Made by a program: the position numbers and the translations under genes. Shown here piece after piece: positions 11,516 to 25,139 of a DNA stretch of 64,000 bases. The DNA lies in assembly GCA_030620095.1 (NCBI GenBank), contig JAUTXW010002189.1:1-64000 (forward strand), read 5' to 3'. Source of the DNA: Kuschelorhynchus macadamiae (taxonomy: Eukaryota; Arthropoda; Insecta; Coleoptera; Curculionidae). The notes beneath the pieces were generated by a model, which saw nothing but the letters and a program-made list of their open reading frames with translations, did no database searches and was not told the origin of the DNA. The first letter of the stretch is position 1. Each line of letters opens with the position of its first letter.

Positions 11516-12109
11516 TTTACTAATTCATGATGGAGGAACAAAATGATGGTCAAATAAAGAAAATTTTAATACGGCATCTTTCGTTTCACAAAAGAAGTTG
11601 CGCAGTGATTTGAAAACCGCATCTTTCGGAATAACCAAGATACCCCGTAAAACCATCGAAATCCAGACACCCTGTACATTAAAAAATAAAATTCGAGGAT
11701 TTTTATTATACCGGGTAGAAGAGAGTTCGTTTTCTTACAGTTAATAAGCCAAAATACTTAACGTGGAAAATACTAAAAAATAAAAAAAATGTAGTGTCAT
11801 TAATCTTGTTTTTGCTATAATTTAGTTTCCGGAAGCAATCTAAATGAACAACTGCCCAGTGGCCAGTTGTCTCTTCTGCTACCAGCCATACTTTCCATCT
11901 GTCATCTGTCTAATTTAATACAATTTCAGCATAGTAATACACATTCCAATTACGCATTCTAACGTAATTGTTGGATTCTCGATCAAATGCCAATTAGAGA
12001 GCAAATTACGTAAGCAATTCAGTATGTACAGCTTAAGTTAGTTTGGGGATTATGTCTAATTGTCTAATAATGGACTACGCTGCTTTTGTTAGGTATTAAG
12101 AGGATGTCG
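11516..12109. other. Unassigned stretch
   Basis: No gene seen. A GACACCCTGTACATTAA motif near 11668 resembles a Tc1/mariner-type terminus without a recognised partner. Confidence 0.4.
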
Positions 12110-13370
12110 GGGTGAATTTAAATCCGCGATTTTGCATATAAATAACATGATATCTACCGTATGACGGGTCAATATGGGTCACCGACAGAAACCTAATTAG
12201 TCTAGGGAAGAAACCGTTTAAATAAAATTTATCTGAATTTTATAATAGAATATCGGAACTAAATATTATTTATTACCTTAAAAAATATCAAACTTTTATT
12301 TTGGATTTTGTTTCTCGTCGGTTAATAAGACGTTGAAAGGTTTTAGAGTTAGTCCAATATCCTTTCAAGTCAGATCCACTGGATATTAATTTAATTTAAC
12401 TAAAAGGTAATTTTATTGTTTTGTTCAAAACTAAAGGATTGTATGGCATGAACTGGTAATATTTTGCTAAAAATCGAATATAGGGCAACAAAATGGCGGC
12501 CCACTTAATTGTTTAAAGAATCAGTATCAAAAAAACTGCTTGTAAATTTTGCAGGAGGAGCAGAACGAAATGAAAAGTTTAAAAAATCAATATTGAAAGT
12601 GTTTTTCCGAATGAGTTTGAATTTTGAACAGAAATTGTGTGAAATAGGGATGAAATAATAATACTTTGGTACGAATCCATTAGGCGAAACTATATGGCAG
12701 TCAAATAAATTGTTTAAAAAAATAACAGCTTTTATAGACAGTGGTACTTTATACTCTTTTTTAAGGGTATGTGAAATAACAGGATTTATTTTATTTTCAG
12801 TTAAAAAATTAAAATTGTTTTTTTAGGTATACTCATCCTTTTCTTGGGACCCTTGAAAATTTTAGGTAAGGCTATTTGTAGAGTTTTTCACTACGAAAAG
12901 AAAGAAATCTTGGCAAAAAAATAACGCCAGCAACATAAAAAAGGCCAATATCATCAGGTCAAGCTACCACTAATAAGAACAATTTATTAAATACATTTAA
13001 ATTTGGCGCGATATTGAATCTTTAAATATTAAGCAATAAATTGCCCACTGAAACACTTTAGATAGCAATTTTCACTTCAAATTTTCACAAATGGTAGAAT
13101 CATAAAATTCGTCCGCCTTGGAGCTGGAATTTTGTATTTTTAAGTGTTGACTAAAAATTCATAATTTGCAGCATGAAATAAACCAAAATTCCAATTTTCA
13201 GTCCAATTTACACAAGTTACAAAATTTGTAAGCATGTTGACTTTGTGGAAGTGGGTAAAAAATCCATTACAAGATTTGAACCAGACAAACATACAAACGT
13301 ACACATAAGTGAAGCTAATAAAGGCGTGGTAAAAATATATTTTTGTTAAAATGCCGAAGACCTATTATTT
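12110..13370 (+). repeat. Long dispersed repeat, copy 1
   Basis: Ordered blocks are shared with 17055-18440. Examples are GACGGGTCAATATGGGTCACCGAC against ACGGGTCCATGTGGGTCACCGAC, TAAAATTTATCT-AATTTTATAA, CGGTTAATAAGACG, and later GATAGCAATTTTCA, TTTTCAGTCCAAT and TTACAAGATTT. The middle (12370-12760) contains the AACAAAATGGCGG unit family. Only fragmentary open frames are present. Confidence 0.65.
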
Positions 13371-13688
13371 CGAGATAATATGAATTAAAAATATGTATAA
13401 TAGACCAGTAAGTAACATGAATAAACAAAATTTCCTCCATTCTTCACCCCCCGGGCCTAACCGTTAACATTTTTCTAGGATAAAGCACGTGAAGAGAGGA
13501 GGACGGCGATGACGTGAACGAAAAAAAAAACGAAATTAAAGCAGAGTAGTGTTTTACTGGTTAACAACCTATTTCGTTCCTAACCTATAATATTAAAAGA
13601 CTAAATTTAATTTAAATATAAATTATAGGTGTAGTGCATTTCAAATTAATGAGGACTGACCTCAAAAATGTAAACGATTTCTTAACTT
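13371..13688. other. Unassigned stretch
   Basis: It contains a short GC-richer patch (about 13445-13540) with a poly-A run. No gene recognised. Confidence 0.35.
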
Positions 13689-13930
13689 ACCTAACATCCG
13701 AAGTGTTTACAACCTGTATAGAGGCGCAAGAGGTAAAATTTTATATATACGTACTTTTGGTAAACTTATTTATTTATCTGAACTCAAAGAAATTTGGCGA
13801 ACTTTTTTACCCTACCTAACATCCAGAGAGTTTACAACTTGAATAAGGGCGCAAGAGGAGTAATTTTATATATACATATTTTTGGTAAACTTATTTACTT
13901 ATCTGAGTTCATTAAATTTTGCGAACTATT
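13689..13930 (+). repeat. 125-bp tandem duplication
   Basis: Two adjacent copies start at ACCTAACATCC (13689 and 13814) and share GGCGCAAGAGG, TTTTATATATAC and TTTGGTAAACTTATTTA in the same order at roughly 85 percent identity. Short open frames span each copy, but no domain is recognised. Confidence 0.8.
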
Positions 13931-14799
13931 TATTTTGAAGATTATGTCAAATTTTATGGCTGTTTCACTTAAAATTGTAAACGCCATTTTGTCGGAAATT
14001 AACGGGGATATCAAAATTTAGTAAACAACATGCGTTTGATAAGGTAATAGTAATTATTTGTTTTGGCTTTCAATATTACCAGATTCTTTTGTAATTAGAT
14101 CATTCGGTCTTAAGGACCGGATTATATTCAAATGCATTTTTGCTTACGAATTTATATATTTTTACTTTTTTTATTGGCTTTTTTCATATTTTCAACATAT
14201 TGGTTAGTTATGCATATTTCTAATTATTTTGTCGCATTTGCAAAAACAATGAACAATGTAGTTTGTTAGAAGTAACACGCTGCAGAAAAAAACAACTTTT
14301 TACGATTCTAGTGGGTCTGTATCTAAAAACTTCATGAACATGAATTCTCGACTCTCGTTTTTTGTACTGTATAAATCAAAATATTCCGGATGAGTCGCCA
14401 TTACGTAAAAATTATTAAACCGTTATTTACCAAAGTGTGCTCGAAGAAAGAAATACCGTATGAAATAGGAAATAGCCCTAACTTAGATTTCCGACGATAA
14501 CACGGATTCACGTGGTCGTTACGTAGCAAATTTGGTACTTGGAAAGTTTCTCTTAAATCTTCTTTATCCTACTTAGTTGCTTGCAAAATACTCGAAAAAA
14601 TTAACCATTCTATAGTTTGAGGACTTGTGAATAATTCTATCAAGAAATTATTTCCAGACTCCTCCATAGACTAGGGGCGCATCATCGCTTTCGCTCTATT
14701 GTTGTTCTTCTAGTTTTTTTTCTTTTCTGTCACCGGGGTCTTTTTTGCTTTATTATGGAGAATCCTTTTTGTCTTTAGTTTGTTTAGTGATGTTAGCAC
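13931..14799. other. Unassigned AT-rich stretch
   Basis: I see no gene, repeat arm or RNA here apart from possible 3' flank of the pogo-like element that follows. Confidence 0.4.
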
Positions 14800-15764
14800 A
14801 CTTGCGCTTTATTTGAACCTTTGTTTGACAGATACAGGTATTTTTGAAACTGGAGATACTTCATGCAGATATTTTGACGCAGTAATTTTTGGACGTTCCT
14901 ACTAGGAGAATTTATACTGGCTTGAATAGGAGTGTATGAGCTTGTGTAGGGTACTTCTGAGCTTGTAGTGGGTAATTCTGAGCTTGTGGAAGGCGATTCT
15001 GAGCTGGGACGTAAATCTGCCGTTTTTTAAATGACTTAAAAATAGCTTCGTTCTAGGGGCTGAAGAGCCTGCGTGCAGTGGCTTGGTAAATACAAGATAA
15101 TGGTATCGTTAGTCACTTGCAACATATCGCCATCAGTACTGTGTGAAGTGTGGCCGTCTAAGATTAGTAAACATTTACCGGGTGGTTTATTGGGAATAAA
15201 CTGCTCTTATAACTATTTGAGAAATAATTCCGCGTTTATATAGGATGACTTTTTGTATCATTTAATAGTTGAAAAACATTTGAGGTTTCTTCCCCGAGCT
15301 CTTGATAATGACAATCCCTCAGCTTGCCTTATCGACAATTCGGGGTTCATTTCCAAAAATGATGAAAGCCAAGAATAACCTGCTATGGCTTTATCGGAGG
15401 AAAATTTATGTTTCGATTTTAGGTTCTCGGTAAAGTTGTAAGTCCGCCGAATAGCTGTATTTATGTTAGGAGCAAATCCAGCCGCTGCGAGTCGTTGTAT
15501 GTGAGCAATCAATCGCTTTTCGTTTTCATACCCTAGAACACCAGAAAAATTTTTTTATAGAAAATTCCTTATTTCGGACCTTCTGGTCCGAGGTCCCTTT
15601 GCGAAATTTCCCACTGGCTATTCTGCGTACAAGAGTCCTTAGTGGGACACGTTATCATCCATGAGCTTCCCTTTTGCTTATCTCACTAGATCTAACTTTA
15701 TTAATTGCTTCTCGCACGGGGCCCTTGGGGGTGCACTTGCTTTCCTTTGATATTTTCGTGGAAT
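14800..15764 (-). pseudogene. pogo/Tigger-type transposase remnant
   Basis: Read on the minus strand, the order is: a lost start (ATG changed to ATT at 15764) followed by PRKYQRK; a psq-type helix-turn-helix (EISKREA then PLRTLVRR-ASG-FRKG); the span 15512-15258 with AHIQRLAAAGFAPN, KFSSDKAIAGYSWLSSFL and NPELSIRQAEGLSLSRA, the CENP-B/Tc5-type DNA-binding domain; and then LILDGHTSHS near 15150-15165 and LPSHCTQALQPLE, typical of the DDE_1 catalytic core. A large internal part of the catalytic domain is deleted between GRN and LFLK-L. A repetitive Gln/Ala tail (PQAQNYP-LQAQKYP) follows. Several stops are present. It was a cut-and-paste transposase of the pogo group; this copy is dead. Confidence 0.85.
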
Positions 15765-16158
15765 TTTCCTAATTATAAAAAATCATTTCAACTTAATAAA
15801 ACAATATAACACTGGAGAAATAGCATGCGACATCTCTACTTACAAAAAATGCGGCAACTCTCCTTTGTTGGGAGAGACGCCGCGACTACTTATTAGGGTC
15901 ACCGAAGGTGAACCCTATAAAATTTATCATGGTACTTGTAAACATAACCTTAAAATACCGGTAAAACGCTCAAACATTAAATAAAACTACGTTTCTAATC
16001 ACACTTAACGTACACAAAATTTTGCAGTGAAAATGTATTCTTACTTTTGTAAGTAACTCTTAATTAACAAGGGTAAATTTGGTTGCCTAACTTATCCCTT
16101 ATTCAAGGAAATATGGCGGATGCGGCAATTCTCTCGCATTTACCCTACTTGAATGCAT
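15765..16158. other. Flank of the pogo-like remnant
   Basis: No open frame of interest. It could hold the 5' UTR or terminal repeat of the pogo-type element, but I could not define the end. Confidence 0.35.
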
Positions 16159-16159
16159 T

Positions 16160-16414
16160 GAAAAAATTGATACTAAAAGTGTGCCTTTAATTAAATCCAT
16201 AATTCCTGAAAGTAATGTATTCCCTGAGAAATCCAAAGAAAACAATCTCGGCTTTGAAGCACTATGTCAGTTAAATGAATACATACCACTGAGATGGCAA
16301 CAAAATTCAAAATTCAAGTATTGTTCTGTAACATCGGTGGATGTACAGTTCTCCTTTTATGTGTTCAGAATGATGTTGGAGGACCGACATCATGAATTCA
16401 CCATGGAAAATTAG
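16160..16414 (+). pseudogene. hAT transposase C-terminal dimerisation-domain fragment
   Basis: The frame at 16181-16414 reads GFEALCQLNEY, then FKYCSVTSVDVQFSF and a LEDRHHEFTMEN end. The pattern P/S-VTS-x-DVERSFS-x-(Y/F)-K-x-LxDRRHxFTxEN is the dimerisation segment shared by hAT transposases and their CGGBP1-like derivatives. The RSFS residues are altered (QFSF). Only about 80 codons are recognisable, with no zinc finger or catalytic core nearby. Confidence 0.6.
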
Positions 16415-17054
16415 GGCCAATATACAATAGTAATTAACTTTTTTGGCAATCATAGACATTGTTGAAGATTGCGTTTCTATTTGATAAAATATGTTCATTG
16501 GTGTATGTTTTTTATTTAATCGAATGGTACCAAAAGGTATAACAAATATCTTCTATATATTGTTGCATATTCCTACTACTTCCTTTCATTTTTTTTTACT
16601 TTTATTTTGCTAAATTTCGTACATATTATGTATAATGTTATGTGTAATCTTGACTTCAGTAATGGCTTTTATCATTTTATGACTTGGCTCGTCGCAAGCT
16701 GACATGTAACGTGATCGTAGGATGTAGGTAATTTTCGCCTTTTCGACGGCCGTTCTAGGTCAAATTACCAGCCCAATTACTGCGGTAAATTAGTTGTTCT
16801 AACGAGGCTAACTAAGCAAGGTGGATAGAGCTCGGTTAGTAATTTACCATACTTGATGGAGTCTCCGTTTTCCATTTGCCGGTTGATTCAGGATTTACGA
16901 AGCAGCGTAATTTGTTATCGACAATTTCGCAGTAAAAGTGGTTTTACCAATGGTTGATAAACGTGTTGATATTTGTCGTGCTATCAGAATCGCTAATTAA
17001 ACTTTGGGGTGATTACTTCGGGCATTTCATTTACCGTTCTTAATTTTTATTAAA
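16415..17054. other. Unassigned stretch
   Basis: No gene or clear repeat seen. The section from about 16690 to 16930 is less AT-rich than its surroundings but carries no long frame. Confidence 0.35.
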
Positions 17055-18440
17055 ACGTTATCGGTGTGAATTTAAATTATAGATTTTGTTGTTGCACATA
17101 AACCACATAATATTTGCAGCAAAACGGGTCCATGTGGGTCACCGACAAAAACCTTATTAGTGTAGAGAATAAGGCGAATATTCAGCTAAATACGTGCTAT
17201 GGCGGTTGAGCTTGAAAAACGCATATTCGTTTAGTAAAAAACCCTTGTTTTTTTACAGTTATAATAAAATTTATCTAAATTTTATAACAGAATATCGGAA
17301 TGTAGATAGTACAGTAAACAAAAAGATAAAATTAAAAAAAAATACTGACTTTCCAGTAAGCTAACAACATACTTTCACATGGGACATTTTTTTCTTCATC
17401 GGTAAATAAGACGCTGAAAATTAAAAGCATTTTAGAGCTCCTCCGATTAAGTTGTTTCTATAATTGTATACATATATCTTTTTTAAAATTATTAAAAGTG
17501 ATGTATGTATGCAGTGTCACTGATTTGTTGTTTCTAATTTTAATTTTTAATATGTTAGTTTGCTTTTACCAAAAGAGATATTGTGCCTAAGGGTCGCATG
17601 AAAAGAATTATACAGCTACATAGAGGAATATTTTTAGTCTTAAAGACTTTCAGATAGCGATTTTCAGTCGAATGACAAAGTCACCGAATTTATCGTCCGT
17701 GTTCAAGGCGCCATTTTGAATTTTAAAATTTTTGACTAAAGTTTCGAAATTTTTACTTTTAAATCAATGCCGTTTTTCAGTCCAATCGAATAACGATACT
17801 TGTCCGTCATATCAGAGTCGTCCTCTTGAATTAATTATTTGCGAAAGTATATGTATTGTCGTGCGAACTGTATACAGTATGTCCACGGATAATATTGCTT
17901 TTTTCCTAATACCTACTTCAACCTATTCTTATTATTTATTGATCTAAATAGATTGTAGCGTAATAACAAGAGAAACAAAATTAGTACCACACTCCATCCA
18001 TATTCAATGCATTTTTTTGATTGTCAATGCAGAATGATAAGAATTATGGGATTTTTAAATTTTTATAAACATTTAACTGATATTTTGATATGTTGAATTT
18101 TAAATATTTTCTTCTTGTATCATTTTGCCTTAAAGTGAAAAATAAGGCTAGTTTATAGTTTAACCTTGGACATGTTTCATATATTTATATTTTTTATGCA
18201 TCCCGTATGACGAAGTGAATTGTATTTTTACTTTCCTCGTAAGTAGTGCTTTTTTTTCCTAAAAATTATATTTTTAGACCTTTTGTCCTCTTGACACAGC
18301 CATCCGCGGCCATACTATAGGTATGCCAATTTGAAGCTAATCGATTAAGTGGAAATAATTAATTACAAGATTTACATATAAGCGGAGGAGTGAAACTAAT
18401 AAAAGCAGTTAAAAAATATTTTTACCGTCAAAAATATTTT
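17055..18440 (+). repeat. Long dispersed repeat, copy 2
   Basis: It is collinear with 12110-13370 but carries an extra block at about 17166-17255 and a different middle. Near 18228 it contains ACTTTCCTCGTAAG, the same terminus seen at 22251. No intact frame. Confidence 0.6.
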
Positions 18441-20689
18441 TTCTTGACACGGACTTTTGGGGTAGACATTAGCAGTGTTGCAAAGTAATTCAGATAATTA
18501 GAAATATAAAACAAAAATTTAAAAAATAGTACAACCGTGTAATTTTGTATCAATTTTTTTATGTCATTCGCATGAAATAGTTACTAATAGACAGTTATGA
18601 ACATGTCTTTTTTTTTCTGTTTACCACACGATTTGGCAATACTGTAGTAAAATAGGTTACATGGATTACACAGATTTCACGAAGATTACACGGATTTCAC
18701 AACAGGTTTCATAGATTACATAAGATTTGTCCAAAGTTTTTACTTCAAGTTCTATCAGCGGTTTACCGCTAGTCTTCAATAATCTAGAAATGAGAGCAGC
18801 ACAAAAAAATTCTAGGAATTATCAACACAATAAATTTGAATATTTTTTAAACTATTGAGTCTACATCCAAAATTCAAATTGCATTTTCTTAGCATTTGCC
18901 TAGCTTATATTAGGTCCCATCGTTGGGCTATTAACAATTTAACTGTAAAATTATAAAAGTGTTTTAATTTAAATTTAATATAATGTTTTTGCAAACATCG
19001 TAGTAATATTCAGTTTGTTAGTCATAACTGATGTAATTTAAATACCATTCAGTAAGTAAGTTCTTCAGTCTGTGAATCAGTGGCTAGAGTGGAATTCTAC
19101 TGAATGTTTAATTATTTGTTTTTATTAACTATGCATCATGTATTTATATATATATATATATTTGATTTCGAAAAGGAATTACTCCTGAGCTAGTGAGTAA
19201 ATTCAACACTGTAACAAAATGTTTATGTATGTAGTTATAAATCATATATCGATTTAACTTTTGGTACATTGTGTTAAAAAGGATGACAAACAGTAAATGC
19301 AATTGTGACTTTACCCTCCATATCATTAAATTTATATTTGAATAATAAAAAAAATTAAAATTGCTATATCTAGATTTTGTAATATATAAAATATAAATCA
19401 TAGTTATAGTTGAACCACAATAAACATCATATATCATAAATTAGGTTAAAAAAGACAATAAAATAAAAAAGTTTCTATTTTGTATAGTACCCTCCTGATG
19501 GGATAGACAAAATATCTGTTTGGTAGAATATCTGAGGGTACGATGAGAGTATTTTTTTAGTTTTATTTATATTTCTATTTAAACCTTTTGTTTTCGTGTT
19601 ACAGATTAATTGACATCACTGCAGAGTTGCCAGTCAGGTAGGTTTATCAGTTAAAACTAATACGTCTATTTTTAAAATAGTTTTCGCCGACAAAATCAGC
19701 ATGTTGAGAAATCATGATTATTGAGTTTAGACCGTGACAAATTGGAATTACATTTCTACGTTTTGCCTTCTGTATATTCATCCTCAGGGATCAAAATAGC
19801 AATCGAGGTCGAAACATCGGAAAGCAGTTACAATTTTACACTATCAAAATATAAGGACCATTCTTAATTGACTCGTGTCGTCAAAGCTTATGTTCTAAGT
19901 TAGTTTACCTAAGCATTTATTATTATTATTTTATTTTTATTTCATAATGGAAAAGAACACCAAAATATGCCCTTCATTCTGATATAGGTATTCTGAATAT
20001 AGCTATCAATGTAGGTATAAAACGACTTTAAATAATTGTATTTTTTAAATACCAAGAATTAATTAAGATGCAAAAGCTCTGAAATACAATAAGTCAAGAA
20101 TTATTATTAGAGTGTAAATGTCGTGCTTGTTTAGTGTGACATCACAAATTAATTAATCCCCATTAATTTGTGGTAAACTGTAAATTTATGTAGGCAATAA
20201 ATAAGCCATTGTTATTTCAGCACATAAAATAGTTTAATTGGTTTCAGTAAATAGTTAAATTTGATTAGTTACCTTACCCGACTTCATACTTAGGGCAGGA
20301 CTACAAAAGGTTCACTTGCACCGAACGTACAACATGAGCCTGTGCTGACTCTTTGGAAGAATTAATTATTTTGGAATATGCAGGTATTGTATAATATAGG
20401 GAGGTGGTTTATTGGTGAGCCAGCCTATTCTTAGAAAAATGGAATTCTGGAGTGTGGACGTTTACTTTTCATTCGGAATGAATTTCCTGTTTGATAAGAC
20501 GTAGTATATAGGTTCATATTATCTATAAGGATGAGTACGTGATTATTGTCAAGTATTTCCTTTGATAACAATGTCCAGTCCAGAACTACTGTAACAAATT
20601 GTAGGTTTCTTCTTGGCATCACTAGATACGTCAATGCCATATCATTATTCAGGTACTGTAGCTTAGATGAATTTTTGGGGCAAGCATAG
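18441..20689. other. Non-coding stretch with small repeats
   Basis: Bases 18657-18730 hold imperfect repeats of GATTACAC-GATTTCAC. A TA tract lies at 19141-19160. At 19675-19870 there is a block containing GAGGTCGAAACATCGG that resembles Penelope-type terminal sequence. Bases about 20586-20656 resemble 21949-22015 (GTAGGTTTCTTCTTG... against GCAGGTTTCTTCTTG...), 1.36 kb apart in the same orientation, flanking the next element. No gene. Confidence 0.45.
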
Positions 20690-21900
20690 TATAAGAGCAG
20701 TGAGTAGAAGCTGGGCCTGATAATTTGATGGATAGCGGTGGAGAATCAGACGACATGCGTAAGATTGGCTAGGGTTCAACGACTTGGGTAATTAGGCATC
20801 ATTAGGTTTGCTAAATGTATTGCTGGACATGCCCTATTTAGCCAGTTTGGTTAAAAAGGGGGCAATCACAGACCACCTTTGTATGAGGGATGCATTCGTA
20901 TGGTGGAAGTGAGGAGAGATTTTCAGTCATGGGCGCATCTCAAACAATTAAGGATAGACAAGCCATACGTTCTCATGATTCCAAATAAGGACGAGTGGGA
21001 TAACGAGGCAGTTAGTTTCGCAAACGAAAAGCTACTGTACTACTAGGTTTGCTAAATGTATTGCTGGACATGCCCTATTTAGCCAGTTTGGTTAAAAAGG
21101 GGGCAATCACAGACCACCTTTGTATGAGGGATGCATTCGTATGGTGGAAGTGAGGAGAGATTTTCGGTCATGGGCGCATCTCAAACAATTAAGGATAGAC
21201 AAGCCATACGTTCTTATGATTCCAAATAAGGACGAGTGGGATAACGAGGCAGTTAGTTTCGCAAACGAAAAGCTACTGTACTACACTGATGGACCAAGGA
21301 TGGCTACAGTGCAGTCTTCAGGCACAGTAGTGTATATAGAGAAACAGACAGCCAGGCAGCGCTGAACTCACCCAAGGTCAGTACGGTCTTGGTTAGAGTA
21401 GAAAGAATGGCAAGGACCAAAGTAGTAAAACTTGTGTTGGTGCCTTAGTCACTGTGGGAGAGCAGGCAACGAGGCTACTAGCCACCCTGCTAACCAATTC
21501 TAGAAATGTCAAGGCAGCAACTCAAGATGGCAGATATTGAGTAGGGGAGTGGCAAATCTACAATAAAGGAAGTTAAAGAACTTCGACGTAGGACCTGATA
21601 AAGCCAAAACAGCGTGGCTGCTCACAAGAAGTAGACAAAATATAAGATCTTTAATATAGGTCCTTACATGCCACTGTTAATTAGAGATACACCGGGGTCC
21701 CGAGGCATAGAGGAAGATTCGACCTGTATGTGTGAGGCTAGGGCTAGATTACAGCAAGACATTTTTGGTGCTGCAGTATTGCAGAGAGACGCAGTTAAAA
21801 TTTATTGAAGGTATATCTAGACCTACATAAATAGGTCTGGTAGGTTCAAAGAAATGCTAGAGGTGGCTAGTTGCAAGGCTTAGTTCTGGCTCGCCGGGTA
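20690..21900 (+). pseudogene. Non-LTR retrotransposon RT-tail/RNase H fragment
   Basis: The + strand gives LARVQRLG (RT C-terminal motif), then a cellulose-like 'DEWDNEAVSF' linker and YYTDGPRM with VVYIEKQTARQ, the first RNase H block (YTDGS-type). A damaged VLVP-SLW-S-QRG stretch near 21430 corresponds to the WVPGHxGIxGNExAD block. The last part (SRQNIR, CMCEARARL near 21620-21760) resembles the C-terminal Cys-containing tail of I/R1/LOA-type elements. Multiple stops and a 241-bp tandem duplication, which is not a multiple of three, destroy the frame. No catalytic RT core is present, so this is a 5'-truncated or decayed copy. Confidence 0.7.
20803..21284 (+). repeat. 241-bp tandem duplication inside the RNase H fragment
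   Basis: Copy 1 is 20803-21043 and copy 2 is 21044-21284. Both start TAGGTTTGCTAAATG and end CTACTGTACTAC. I see only two base differences (CAGTCATGG/CGGTCATGG and TCTCATG/TCTTATG), so identity is about 99 percent. The copies are younger than the decay of the host element. Confidence 0.95.
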
Positions 21901-22250
21901 TGCTTCGGCCTCCCCTGAACTATATTACTACTACCCAGAATTCCTGTATCAAACTGCAGGTTTCTTCTTGAAATTGCCAGATTCGTCATTGTCATCTCCT
22001 ATTTGGGGTACCGTAGGATCTGCCTAGTTTTGATTCATGGGTGGAGGACAAGCAAGTTCTATATTGTAAAGATTTGTGCTTAGCTGATAGTGTGCAATTC
22101 AGATTCTTGTTGCAAATCGTAGTGTGAATTTCTTCGCTAGGTATCTTGATATCATTAGCAAATTCGGGATTGTTTCAGTTCACAAATTTTACATTAAATA
22201 ACTTACGGGTCGTTTTATAAGTTTTCGGTTAAAAATCTTAATAACTTACT
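21901..22250. other. Unassigned stretch
   Basis: It contains the second copy of the short sequence shared with 20586-20656. No gene. Confidence 0.4.
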
Positions 22251-23375
22251 TTTTACTTTCCTCGTAAGAATTGTAATCATGAAAAAAAACACGCTCCTAG
22301 ATTTGTGCAGATCCTTACGTTTTAGGGTTCCTATGATCCTGTAGATTATGTTCTCCCATTTCCGTCTGTATGTCTGTACGCGGCATCGCTAAAAAAACTA
22401 CTTGATCGATTGACTTCAAATTTTGATTAAAAATCCAGGGTTATATGGGGATAGAAGTATAATATTTTGGTAAAAATCCAATATGGTAGCCAAAATGGCG
22501 GTCTCACAAAATGTTAAAAAAAATTTAAGAAACTACTGATTGAGTGTATATTATCTATTATTTTTCCATATACTGATTAGGGATGGGAGTTTTATTGATA
22601 TATCGATACTTATTGATGAGTGCCGATAGATGTACAATAATGCCGATAGGTATTCGATAATATAGATAGCGTAGAACATATATAGTTACGTATAAACGGA
22701 TTACATATTTACAGAGATGAGCACATTTTTTAACCCTCTGACATCTTTGCGAACAAAAAATTAGGCGCCAAATAAAAGTAAGGACCTTTCTTTTTTCCTT
22801 CAATAATTTTTGGCTCCCAAATCGTTTTAGACCCAAATATGTTGATAGATAGTAGCAAATACCGATAGGTAGCAATGAAATATCGGTAAGTACGACAGAT
22901 AAATCGATAACTATCGACATATCGATAAATAAAATATATCGATAGGTGATGTGCTATCGCCTATCGATAGGTAATATCTAATATCGTCCATCCATTACGG
23001 ACAACAAAATGGCCGGCTAATGACATGACATAGAAATTCAGTACTAAAAATCTGCTTATTCAAATGAATTGAAATTTAAAATAAAGTGTGGAACAATATA
23101 GTGTGAGGTAAACTGGTAAGATTCTAGTGCGACTCCTATATGGCGAAACAAAATGGCGGTCTCAGAAAATGTTTAAATATTCCGGAAAATTCCATATTCT
23201 GGAGTAAAATCTTTTTTTATAGAAAGAATGAAATACATTTCGGAATTGTATAAAATTATTACCAGATTGCCTATATAAACTGTGTTATCGATATCTAGTG
23301 GAATTCTCTACGAGGAGAAGTGCTGGGTAAAGGCGAATTTACCGATTTTTTTTTTATAACGAAGAGGAATGAGCT
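22251..23375 (+). repeat. Dispersed 'AACAAAATGGCGG' repeat, longest copy
   Basis: It starts ACTTTCCTCGTAAG with CAGATCCTTACGTTTTAGG inside the first 75 bp. The sequence near 45645-45720 (CCTAAAACGTAAAGATCTG... then TTTACGAG) is the reverse complement of this, so the family has terminal inverted repeats. The interior repeats AATATGG-ACAAAATGGCGGTCTC units (22480, 23000, 23140). It is interrupted by a hAT-like MITE at 22577-22993. No coding potential. Confidence 0.7.
22577..22993. mobile_element. hAT-like MITE rich in CGATA motifs, nested
   Basis: The left end TAGGGATGGGAG and right end ATATCGTCCATCCATTA are imperfect inverted repeats resembling TAGGGATGGGCGATAT ends of insect hAT MITEs. The interior carries many TATCGATA/CGATAGGTA motifs near both ends. 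The 8-bp flanks do not match, so the insertion is old or the ends are slightly misplaced. Confidence 0.55.
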
Positions 23376-25076
<1,701 letters not shown>

Positions 25077-25139
25077 CCCCTTACTGTATTGTGGGAGATC
25101 TATTTGCATGACGACCATTCATGAAACAACTATCACCAA

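Noticed and set aside
19485..19545. GTACCCTC...GAGGGTAC stem around CTGATGGG, resembling the family B ribozyme region
   Set aside because: The core reads CTGATGG and there is no GAAA after the inner hairpin, so it is not a hammerhead; kept only as a possible degenerate relative.
20431..20640. Minus-strand frame with MALTYLVMPRRNLQF
   Set aside because: No known motif; it overlaps the sequence repeated at 21949-22015 and reads through non-coding repeat.
22558..22920. 120-codon minus-strand frame
   Set aside because: It lies almost wholly in the CGATA-rich MITE and has no domain; a chance frame.
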